Positions 36,052 to 45,500 of a stretch of DNA of 64,000 nucleotides are shown piece by piece. Every line of letters begins with the position of its first letter. Positions within the stretch are counted from its first letter, which is position 1. A program made the translations under genes and the position numbers. Below the pieces are notes generated by a model that did no database searches, was not told where the DNA came from, and saw only the letters and a program-made list of their open reading frames with translations. Origin of the DNA: Epiperipatus broadwayi (lineage: Eukaryota > Onychophora > Udeonychophora > Euonychophora > Peripatidae); contig JAQFVV010012420.1 in NCBI GenBank assembly GCA_028023455.1, forward strand, positions 7,705,194-7,769,193, written 5' to 3'.

Positions 36052-36109
36052 ATCCAATATCCCAGAGTAGTTTCTGGCTTATGGCCTTTGTCAGTGAGGA
36101 GCTTTGGAT
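36052..36109 (-). ncRNA. Hammerhead-like motif in inverted unit
   Basis: Minus strand: stem I ATCCAA..TCCTCA, core CTGACAA, stem II GGC..GCC, GAAA, then ACTACTC where other units have ACTAGTC, then CTGGGATATTGGAT. The conserved G of CTGANGA is A (likely CpG loss) and stem III has lost its symmetry, so it is probably inactive. Confidence 0.6.
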
Positions 36110-36276
36110 CTGAGAGCATTGCACCTAGATCTTAGGATCTAATGCAACCCTCCAGCAACCACCTTTTATCTCTACTTAACTATAAAACTATGAGAATGAA
36201 ATTGGAAAACCCAATAATAGTTTCAATTTAAGCTCAATAGCTTATATAGTCATAGATCTAGATGCAGTGCTCTCAG

Positions 36277-36335
36277 ATCCAAAGCTTCTCACTGACGAAG
36301 GCCACAAGCCAAAAACTAGTCTGGGGATATTGGAT
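36277..36335 (+). ncRNA. Hammerhead-like motif, array unit 1
   Basis: Stem I ATCCAA (36277-36282) pairs with TTGGAT (36330-36335) and TTCTCA with TGGGGA. Core CTGACGA (36292-36298) matches CUGANGA exactly. Stem II is GGC-cacaa-GCC. The second core box reads AAAA instead of GAAA in this unit. Self-complementary ACTAGT forms stem III, and the expected cleavage C is 36321. The other units restore GAAA, so each unit has lost a different core base. Confidence 0.7.
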
Positions 36336-36734
36336 GAGTAGGCATTAGATAGGGATTTTATGTGCAAGCCTTCTGGCATCCATTGATTACTCTGATTGGC
36401 ACAGGGTGGCACTACTTTATGGAGAGTTTTACCTTATTTATAAACAATTATGTGCTAGTATAAGAGATGGTGATAATGTGATGCTTAATGGTTAACACCA
36501 ATTCTGCCCCTAATAGGATAGTGGTGACTATGGTTGTTAAAAAGCCAAAGACACCAAAATGTATGGGTGCTGAACTGAATTCAGACCCATATGATTATAC
36601 AAGCTATTGAGTTTAAATTGAAAATATTATTGTGTTTTCCAATTTCATTCTCATAGTTTTATAGCTAAGTAGAGATAAAAGGTGGTTGCTAGAGGGTTGC
36701 ATTAGATCTTAAGATCTAGGTGCAGTGCTCTCAG

Positions 36735-36793
36735 ATCCAAAGCTCCTCACTGACAAAGGCCACATACCAGAAACTAGTCTGGGGATATTGAAT
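36735..36793 (+). ncRNA. Hammerhead-like motif, array unit 2
   Basis: Stem I TCCTCA pairs with TGGGGA (one G-T wobble), with an outer ATCCAA/TTGAAT helix. Core CTGACAA carries G-to-A at the CpG. Stem II is weakened (GGC-cacat-ACC). GAAA, ACTAGT and cleavage C 36779 are intact. Confidence 0.68.
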
Positions 36794-37189
36794 GAGTAGG
36801 CATTAGATAGGGATTTTATGCACAAGCCTTATAGAATCCATTGATTACTCTGGTTGGCACAGGGTGGCACTATTGTATGGAGAGTTTTTTCTTGTTTATA
36901 AACAATTAGGTGCTAGCATAAGGGATGGTGATCATGTGATGCTTAATGGTTTAACACCAATCCTGTCTAATAGGATAGTGGTGACTATGGTTGTTAAAGA
37001 GCCAAAGACACCAAAATGTATGGGTGCTGAACTGATTTCAGATTCATATGACTATATAAGCTATTGAGCTTAAATTGAAAATATTATTGTTTTCAAATTT
37101 CATTCTCATAGTTTTATAGTTAAGTAGAGATAAAAGATGGTTGCTGGAGGGTTGCATTAGATCCTACGATCTAGGTGCAGTGCTCTTAG

Positions 37190-37248
37190 ATCCAAAGCTC
37201 CTCACTGACAAAAGCCACAAGCCAGAAACTAGTCTGGGGATATTGGAT
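37190..37248 (+). ncRNA. Hammerhead-like motif, array unit 3
   Basis: Outer stem ATCCAA/TTGGAT and inner TCCTCA/TGGGGA are both complete. Core CTGACAA (37205-37211) carries the same CpG-type change. Stem II reads AGC..GCC. GAAA, ACTAGT and cleavage C 37234 are intact. The unit breaks off at about 37399 at the target duplication. Confidence 0.68.
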
Positions 37249-37407
37249 GAGTAGGCATTAGATAGGGATTTTATGCACAAGCCTTCTGGCATCCATTGTT
37301 TACTCTGGTTGGAATAGGGTGGCAATACTGTATGGAGAGTTTTGCCTTGTTTATCAACAATTATGTGCTAGTATGAGAGATGGTGATCATGTAATGCTTA
37401 TTGAGAT

Positions 37408-37514
37408 CTGGGTAAATTTTCTTCCAACTAAGGCCAAACAATGAAACCAAACTTTAAATAATCTGGACTGAATTGATGAACAACAACACATTTTCATTTT
37501 GTCTGAGGTGAATC
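37408..37514 (-). pseudogene. hAT-3 transposase segment upstream of BED finger
   Basis: On the minus strand DYLKFGFIV, then LEENLPRSQ, runs straight into the BED finger across the array. This is the usual Y..YLKFGF...PQCVIC arrangement of ZBED-type hAT proteins. The segment is bounded by the hammerhead array on one side and by hAT-2 on the other. Confidence 0.72.
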
Positions 37515-37856
37515 ATTTAGTGCAGTGGTTCTTACATTTTTTTTTATTCGTGACCCCTTTTAAATTTAAAAAATTTCCAATAATTCCGACCATCGATGTG
37601 CAAGAAAATATCAAAACAACATTGCATAAAGTCTATATTTTATAATATAAATGTAATAAACCATCTTTGAAAAAACATGTATAAATAATCACAGGAACTA
37701 AAATTTAATAAAAGTAACTGTAGTACTTACAATATTGTAAAAAAAAAAAAAAATAATAAACAATATTAATAACATTATTAACAATACATTAAACTTAAAT
37801 TTAGTGGAATGGGTGAACTTGCCTATTTAGGCACAATAATTGACGAAAACGCAGTT

Positions 37857-37944
37857 GTTTTTTTTTCATATGTTAAATGCGTTGACCGGGAAGCGAATTC
37901 GGGCCATTTGCTTGGAAGACAGCTATGCTAACTACAAAGCCACC
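37857..37944 (-). mobile_element. tRNA-derived SINE (family 1) inside hAT-2
   Basis: Minus-strand family 1 copy with B-box-like cgaattcgcttccc and body tcaacgcatttaacatatg, plus a poly-A tail that reads as poly-T at 37857-37866. The 9-bp aacgcagtt at 37848-37856 and 37945-37953 is the target duplication. It lies between the hAT end and the transposase stop, making a three-level nest: SINE in hAT-2 in hAT-3. Confidence 0.88.
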
Positions 37945-37989
37945 AACGCAGTTTTACACAAATAAGTACTAGCAAATGGCTCAAGAATT

Positions 37990-39590
37990 GCTATTGCCAA
38001 TTCACACAATAACAAATATTATGTCTTTATTGTGAGCCAAAAAGAATTTATTGAATGTTTACTTAACTCGTTTTTAAGTTTCATCAAAACTGAGTTCGAA
38101 AAATTCTTCTTGGGTAATTATAGGCAAATGTTTTTACTTTCTCCATTTCTATTAGGAGTGGATTTTGAAACTAAGTGAACTGTAATATTTAAATCTGATG
38201 AATAATATGTATCAAATTTTTCGTGTAAACTTGGCAAATGATTAATTATGCTTTTCTTAATTATTATCCAAATTATTTTCATTAATAAAATCATTTATAC
38301 TTTAAAACATTTCACATGTGCTATTTTCCACACTTGACTTCCATATAGTTATTTTTTTTCCTAAATGCATAAATTTTACCATACAAAATTAAAATGTTTG
38401 TATTCTCACCTTGAAGAGATATGTTTAATTCATTTAATTTTTCAAATATATCAGACAACTAGCACAATTTACAAACCCAAGTTTCATTGTGAAAGAGATT
38501 AGAAAGATCACTTTTTTTTCTGATAAAATATATAATCAGCTGTACTAATCGTTTTAAAGCTTGTTCTTTTGATACCCACCTAACTTCTATAGATAATAAG
38601 CGTCATTAATAATCTGACCTCATATCTTTGCAAAAAATTTGTAAATAATATACAATTTAATGCATGAAATTTATAAAATTAATAATCTTTATGGCACCAA
38701 ACTGAGATCTGTAGACAGGGTTTTAGCTACTACTGTTTCACGATAGATCATACAATTGGTAAACATCATTTACTCATTCTTCATAGATTTAACTTTTGCT
38801 AAAAATCTTACATGCTGACCATTCATCGCTGCTCCACCAATATAGTTATTCCAATTCAATCCTTCTTCCTTGAAAAAATAGTTGACTTTTAAAAAAATAT
38901 CTTTGCCTGTTGCACAACAATTCATCGGTTGACAAAATAGTACATCTTCATGTATATTACCATCATAACAGTACACATTTGTAGTGTCTGTTGACTAATC
39001 CAGCTGAATTGAACATTTCTGGCTTGCTTTGATTTTCAGAATAAGTTGCTGAAATTTGTCACCACTATATTTCCGAAATTCTTTTAGTTACTGTATCATT
39101 AGAAAGAGGAATTTGTTTAAATTCATCTGCATACTTTTTTCCATGAATAGTTTCTGTTATTTGTACCAAAGTGGTTAAAACCAGTTCTTTCCTGATTACA
39201 TACAATTTTTTAGATTTTGCTATTAAATGTGATACCTGGTAAGATGCAAAGTGTATGTTTCCTGAACAGTAACATAATTTTTAATAAACTTTTACTTTTA
39301 TTTGATGCATTTAATAGACTTTGAAAATATTCTATAGGTTCTCTTGAATAAGCATCATGTTTTGTATCGAAATGTCTTTCTAATTTTGCAGGCTGCATAC
39401 TTCTGGCCACTAAAGTTTTATTGCATTATAGGTATAAATGTAGTTGTTCATTATAATTAACAGCAGAAAATGTAAATCTATATCATAAATATGATTCATT
39501 ATACATCCTCTTTTTCTTTTGAGATTTATTAACATTTCTTTATTTTTACTGCTTTCTGAGAACATTTGCATCTACACTGACATGGTTCCT
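37990..39590 (-). pseudogene. ZBED5/SCAND3-like hAT transposase (hAT-2)
   Basis: Minus strand. The frame at 39210-39410 has MQPAKLERHFDTKHDAYSR and EPIEYFQSLL, the second half of a BED-type zinc finger with H...H. The first Cys pair is not preserved. The frame at 38770-38976 has IHEDVLFCQPM..CATGKDIFLKV and WNNYIGGAAMNGQH, where the family normally has a conserved cTDGA..M.G; here the catalytic-site Asp is lost. Near 38450, LCXLSDIFEKLNELNISLQG and NTNILILYGKIYAF match the family's C-terminal half. The final dimerisation part near 38000-38140 is hard to follow. Multiple frameshifts make it a pseudogene. Confidence 0.82.
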
Positions 39591-39619
39591 CTTTAACCAT
39601 TTATCCATATTTAGAAATA

Positions 39620-41296
39620 ATATTTTGAAATAAGTGTACACATTTTATAAAAAATTATAAATGATAAACAAGTTCTTTATAATATTTTCATAAAATATGC
39701 TTTTGGTTTAGAAAAATGTGCTATGCAAACCCTAACATATTTTTACATAACCCAACTTTTAAATGTCAATTTCTATCAGCAAATTTAATGAATATTGTTA
39801 GATATGCATAAAATAAAATGTGGAGAAATAATTTACTGACTTATTTTATGATATGCATGATATATATATATATTAATCTGGTTGGTGAAGCTTCGTTCAC
39901 AAAAATCACTAGGCACTAGACAAAACACAAAATGTATCTTTCAACAAACACATACAAATCATACAACTACAAATATGATAAATTCAATATACAAATGCCA
40001 CCCTACTTATGAATGAGTTACATTTCAAAATAGACCAACAAGAGTGTTACCAAACGGACACTGTTAAGTGGGAACCATTAGGAGCAACTAAATGCAGCTC
40101 TCGGCACCTAACAGGGTGCATGCATCTAAATGGAATATTTAATTTGAAAAACTGGCAAACTGATTTGTAATTTATACAAATTAGCAAGGTTTGATAACTA
40201 TTAATGGTATTATAATTATATGTATGAACTGTTAAAAATGTGTATTAGGAAAACAAAATAACATGTATTAATATTTGTATTTATTTAACATACATAATTT
40301 TTTATTGAAATATGCAGATATTTATTTCAATATTTATGACTATTTTAAAATCAAGTACCTCAGATAACTATGATCATAAGATGGATTTGTATTTACAAAG
40401 AATGATCTTCAGAACTTTCCCCCAATTTTTAGGCTTATTTTAAGTAGAAAAGAAATATTGTAGCTGTATATTTGTGTTGATGGATGGTCCAGGACTTGCA
40501 AGGGGAAATTTTATTTTAAGATTAGTATCTAATACTAAATTTGCTTTTTTTCAAATATCCATAACAATGTTTCAGAACATTTACATGTGTAACTTTGGAA
40601 CATTGTTTTTAAATTCTATAGCTTCTGACTTCATTATTAATTCCTGTTTTCATTTCATTGTTCGTCAACTTACTACATAAAATAGTAGTACATGGAAAAA
40701 TGTCATAACTCACATAATTTATTTCTTATATTAAATAAACACAAATATTAATACAAAAAATGGAAACTGTTATTTTGCTTTCCAAATACTAATTTTTAAC
40801 AGATATACGTGTCTATTTCTAAATGTTTTTTGTATAAATTACAATTTGTCAATTTTTGAATTTCAAAATTTCATTTTTGGAGAAATGCGTGTGCTCTGTT
40901 AGGTGCCACAAACTGCATTTAGACACTTCTGAAGCCATCAGTGAGTAGACTTTAAAGGCACTACTCTGTGAGGTTGCCACAAGGCAGGAGATGTGCAACT
41001 TAAGATTTGGACTTGTGGAAGTATTGCAAAAAATAATTTTGACTTCATGGCAGTCTATTTTTATGTCCAAATATTTGTAAGTAGGGTAGAATCTGTACAG
41101 TGTGACTGTATAGTTGAGCAATTTGTTCAAAGCACATGTCAAAGGATTTTTAACTTACATGAATAGAAATTTTTCTTCATAGTAGGAAATTTATATAAAA
41201 AAAAAAGTTAAAAAGGGGCAATTTTCCAAATTTTTGCACAAACCCCCCAGAATTTTTTTGTGATCTCCCTGAGGGTTGGGCATTTAAAAACCACTG
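39620..41296. other. Non-coding 5' part of hAT-2
   Basis: No coding sequence recognised. ggcacctaacagggtgca (40096) and a diverged inverted partner (ctctgttaggtgcc, 40896) may be remnants of subterminal repeats or a small nested element. Confidence 0.45.
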
Positions 41297-41304
41297 ATTT
41301 GGTG

Positions 41305-41395
41305 AATAAATAATATTTTCATTAGCATTGAAAGTACTTATCCTTGGTTTTTGAAAAATATCTGCAATAGTTTTGGTTTTCATGTTATTATTCAT
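41305..41395 (-). pseudogene. hAT-3 transposase N terminus
   Basis: Minus strand: MNNNMKTKTIADIFQKPR then TFNANENIIYSPN, interrupted at 41304 by the target duplication of hAT-2 and resuming at 37514. The frame that runs on into 41177 beyond the junction is hAT-2 terminal sequence, not protein. Identification as the hAT-3 start rests on position and orientation more than on motif. Confidence 0.5.
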
Positions 41396-41856
41396 TTTTA
41401 AATGGCTAAAAACTAAATATTAAGTACTTAATATACTTTAATTTATAGTACACACCTATTATATACTAATTCCTATCACTGCACACCTGTGCAATTCTAA
41501 TCATATGATTGATAATCGTTAGGATATTTTTGTACATACCAAAGTCCACCTCATCTAGAAAGTGCATGTGTAAAATTATTAATGAAGCAGTGGTTTTACT
41601 GTGAATTTGCTGTTACTAAAAAATAGACACATTTTTGTATTTCTTCTACTGTTTTGTTTTTTAGTTTATTTTCTATGAATTCTATGAATAAAATAACTAA
41701 AAAACAAAAGAAAATCTTAGAACTGGATTAAAGATAAATTTAATTAAATTAATCATAATTTAAAAGATTGTAAAAAATATTTCATAAATATGAACAAATT
41801 TATATGCTTTTTGGGACTATATATTATTTATAATACTTCACTCATATACACTTTAA
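41396..41856. other. AT-rich DNA without recognisable gene
   Basis: No gene recognised. The outer end of hAT-3 should lie here, but I did not find a convincing terminal repeat. Confidence 0.45.
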
Positions 41857-41896
41857 TGCAATTAATTTTCTTAAAAACTTCTTTATTTTCTTACAG

Positions 41897-41923
41897 TTTC
41901 GACTGTCCAGCAGTCTTCTTCAG
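41897..41923 (-). ncRNA. Hammerhead-like core, left palindrome arm
   Basis: Minus-strand mirror of 42497-42523: CTGAAGA, a 5-bp stem II GACTG/CAGTC after one extra A, and GAAA. No convincing stem I was found. Confidence 0.4.
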
Positions 41924-42496
41924 AGCTACAAGATTTGAATAATACAAATACATAATTATCATTTCACATATATATGTATAAATCTTATATAAATCAAAAA
42001 TATATATATCTTCATCATTTTACATGCATATATAAAACACACACATATATACATATATATCAAAATATACACATATTTTCTTCATATATATACACACATA
42101 TAAATCTATATCACCTCTAGACATATATATATAATCCATATCTACATCTATATATATATGCACATCCAATACCTAGACATACCTCTTTTAAACATACATT
42201 CATATACAGATAGATATACATACACCTACAGACATATATACAATCTTCATATATCTTTACTAATACACATCCATATGTAGATATGGATTATATATATGTC
42301 TAGGGGTGATATAGATTTATATATGTGTATATATATGAAGAAAATATGTGTATATTTTGATATATATGTATATATGTGTGTGTTTTATATATACATGTAA
42401 AATGATGAAGATATATATATTTTTGATTTATATAAGATTTATACATATATATGTGAAATGATAATTATGTATTTGTATTATTCAAATCTTGTAGCT

Positions 42497-42523
42497 CTGA
42501 AGAAGACTGCTGGACAGTCGAAA
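42497..42523 (+). ncRNA. Hammerhead-like core, right palindrome arm
   Basis: CTGAAGA (42497-42503) fits CUGANGA, then an extra A, stem II GACTG-ctgga-CAGTC, then GAAA (42520-42523). Both conserved boxes and a strong stem II are present. I could not pair the flanks into stem I, so activity is doubtful. Confidence 0.45.
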
Positions 42524-42562
42524 CTGTAAGAAAATAAAGAAGTTTTTAAGAAAATTAATGCA

Positions 42563-45500
42563 AAAAAAGTGAAGGAGAAAAATAAGAGAATATACTTTTT
42601 GGGACTACTAAAATTTTTCTGTGGTTACCAATTGAGAAACACATATTTTTAAATGTCAAATCATAATGTATAATGTTCAAGGCTAATGTTTTATTCTTAT
42701 CATTTTTTACTTTAATTTTAAAGATTTTAATAGCTAACGTATAAAAGTGAGAACTCATAGTTTTCCAAATTTGGCTCAGATTTGTAAGAAGAGTAAATAA
42801 CAGCCCAAAAAGATTAGGGATTCTGGTATATTAATATTACCAAACAGAAAATTCAATATTTGTTATTATCATGGGTGATTTTAATACTATTTTAACAGGA
42901 TTTAAATTTAAAATATTATTGCTCATCATTCAATTTAACAGCATTCTTATAACTTCTACTTCTGAGCAGATTTTCCTTTTAAATCTTTCAATTACATATT
43001 CTTTTAACTAAATAATATTCTCCCTATACACTGCCTTATGAAGTTTAGCCTGGTAGTAAAGTAGAAAAATAAAACTTAATGATTCCTGTATTAATTTCAA
43101 GGTAAGAAAAATATTTTACGAAAATATCAGTTTGTTCAATTGAATAGAACTCTCATGCTTCACCTTTCACTTGTGTTCTCAAACATCATATAATGCCATG
43201 AACAATTAATTACTGTATTATATAATATATCCTTTCTACAATTGTCAATAAGTATTTTTTACAGATCACAATTTCATAATACTTGGTCTCATTTTATATT
43301 TCCATGTAATTATTAATGTAGAAGTGAAAATTAAAAAAAAAAAATACATTAATGCAGTTCTCTGCTTAGTAAGTTCTAACTTGTTGGGAATACTAGTGTT
43401 ATATTTATTTTTATGGAGTGGGGAGGGGATTAATTATATTCTTTGAGTGACTGTCAGTTATCTAAATCAAAAAGTGAAAAAAACTTCTTTAGAACAATGT
43501 TGTCTATGCATGAAAAGATGTTATTAATAATAAATAATAATATAACATAGGTTCAAAGCAATTCTTTGAAGAGTTACATGATGTTGAAACATTAAAATGA
43601 ATATTGTATTTATTAAACTGAGAGGGAGGAGAAGAGTTTTTCAATTAAAAATGAAGTCAGAAAATTTGTCATTTAATTAATTTTTACTTTTTAAAAAAAT
43701 TAAAAACTAAATAATAATACAACAATTTAAATGAACATTACTTCTAAGTCAAGATGTTTTTCAAATAAAAAGATTTTAAATAAACAATATAATCAATGCA
43801 AAATACAAAGTTTATTTTTAAATTAATTTTTAAAAAGTTAAAGAAAAATTTTTTTTCTTATAACATGCAGTGGGGCAGGAAAATGTTCCCTTTTTTATCT
43901 TTTACATCTTTTAAAATTCCTTATGAATCTAAATTTTAGATATATACTGAATTTATAAATTAAGTTGTAAATTGTATTGCTACAATAAACCAAAAGTTCA
44001 AATCAGAGCTCTCTATCTTTGTCTCTCCCTCCCTCATTTTTGAAAAGAAATTTAAAAATTTCTAAAGAAAAAAAAATACAATCAAAATTTCCAAACCGAC
44101 CTTTCTTTTCAATTACAAATAATAAAAAAATTGTTTGAAATTTATCTACATTTAAATTGTTATTATGAAAGTAGTTTTACAAAAAATTATCCATGAAAAC
44201 TTACCATATTTTTTTGTTTCTTCTGATCTCTCTCCCACTCCTCCATCCCCAATCTCCCCTTTTTCCAAAACCCAGAAGTAAAAGTTCACACACAAAAAAA
44301 CTGTCAATGAAAAGTAATAGTAAGAGATATTTCATTACACATTGAATTTATAAATTAAGTCATAGTAGTAAATTGCTGTTTTTCTAAAGAAATATTCACT
44401 TGATCAAATAATCATTCATGTATTCCTTCATAATGTCAAAGCAGTGTTTGAAAAGTCAATTAGAGAGAAAATCAAAATGTAGATAACCTACTAAATTGAT
44501 AATGACAAGATTTCTGGTAAACCTTATAAAATATGAAAATTCTAATAAAAACAGGAATATAAAAAAAAAATCCAAAAGCAAATTAGTAAAGAGAATTCAT
44601 AATTTTTGAATTTATACAAGAAATATTTTATTTTTTGATTTATGATGTATTGTTATACTTCATACTTTAACTTTGTATTTGATTTCATAAATCAAAGGTA
44701 GTTTAAATATTTAAATCTCTGGACAAAAACTTCAAAAATATACTCTCAATATTTTAACACTAATTTAACCAAAAATATAAGTCCATTCTTGCATAAAAGC
44801 TTACTTCTTATTCATTAAAATTTTGTTTGGTGCAATAATTTAATAACAGAATAATGGACTTGGAAACCAAAGATTTTTGAATTAGAGTTCAACCTGAAAC
44901 CTTGAATGTTTGAATGTCAAGTTACCAGTATTCATGTGTCATAAAAATATTAAGTGATTAATCAACTGTTTGATTAGCTTTTTGGTTATTAAAATTTTTT
45001 TGCCAAAAAAAAAGAAATGTAATTTTCAATTGTGAATATAAAAGATTATAAGCTGTTACAAAAGTCATAATACAACACAACTAAATTTGAAAATACTTTT
45101 GTTACTGTTAATTTATTTTTATTTTTATGTCTTATAGTCACTTTATGTTGGATATGTCTTGCAATTTTCAATTACAAATTTTATTAGAAAAACTAATTAC
45201 TTTGAAAGCTCTCAGAAATGTTAAGGAGACTGATTACAATAGAGATAATTTCATCAGTAAAATATCAAATGCATTGATAAAAATAAATAAAAATTGCCTA
45301 GAAGAAAGTATGAAAATATAAAATAGTCATAATAACCACAGTTTGTTTTGGTAAAATTTCTTGGCTTTCCATAATTGATGAATATATTCAAAGGAAAATA
45401 ATATTCTTTATAATTTTCTCTTACGTTTGCGCCTGACTGTTAAGACCCATCACATTGGTGTTATGTAAGTCAAAATATTTCACCTCTTAATATGATGCAT

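Larger units (their letters stand above)
35944..37407 (+). mobile_element. Tandem retrozyme-like array (about 456-bp units) inserted in hAT-3
   Basis: Three direct units, spaced 458 and 455 bp at their hammerhead motifs, follow one inverted unit (about 35952-36251). The 8-bp sequence attgagat flanks the whole array at 35944-35951 and 37400-37407. It falls within the codons just before the BED finger of hAT-3, whose frame continues on both sides, so this is an insertion with target duplication. Units share tgcagtgctctcagatcc, ggcattagatagggatttta, ggcacagggtggcac and gatggtgat. No unit has coding capacity. Non-coding tandem units with one hammerhead each match the description of metazoan retrozymes (circular-RNA retroelements using PLE-type machinery); that mechanism is inferred. 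Confidence 0.78.
37523..41296 (-). mobile_element. Complete hAT element (hAT-2) nested in hAT-3
   Basis: The left end starts cagtggttcttacattt and the reverse complement of the right end starts cagtggtttttaaatg. The flanks atttagtg (37515-37522) and atttggtg (41297-41304) agree at 7 of 8 bases. Length is 3.77 kb including a SINE at 37857-37944. The transposase is on the minus strand, and both ends point into the hAT-3 reading frame. The upstream 39620-41296 part is non-coding. Confidence 0.85.
41857..42562. repeat. Large palindrome (about 290-bp arms) with hammerhead-like cores
   Basis: 41857-42147 and 42275-42562 are near-perfect reverse complements around a 127-bp AT/TAC-rich centre. Each arm ends in a stretch of tctgaagaagactgctgg then acagtcgaaactgtaag, a PLE-terminal-repeat-like sequence. 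There is no coding capacity. By analogy with 8383-10106 and 33443-33661 I infer a non-autonomous PLE derivative consisting only of inverted terminal repeats. Confidence 0.8.

Noticed and set aside
35944-37407. CRISPR-like array or ordinary satellite
   Set aside because: Units of about 456 bp with a target duplication, inverted member and ribozyme fold do not fit a CRISPR, and there are too few copies for a satellite.
41177-41304. Downstream half of a 72-codon minus-strand frame
   Set aside because: It is terminal sequence of hAT-2 read through by chance after the hAT-3 junction.
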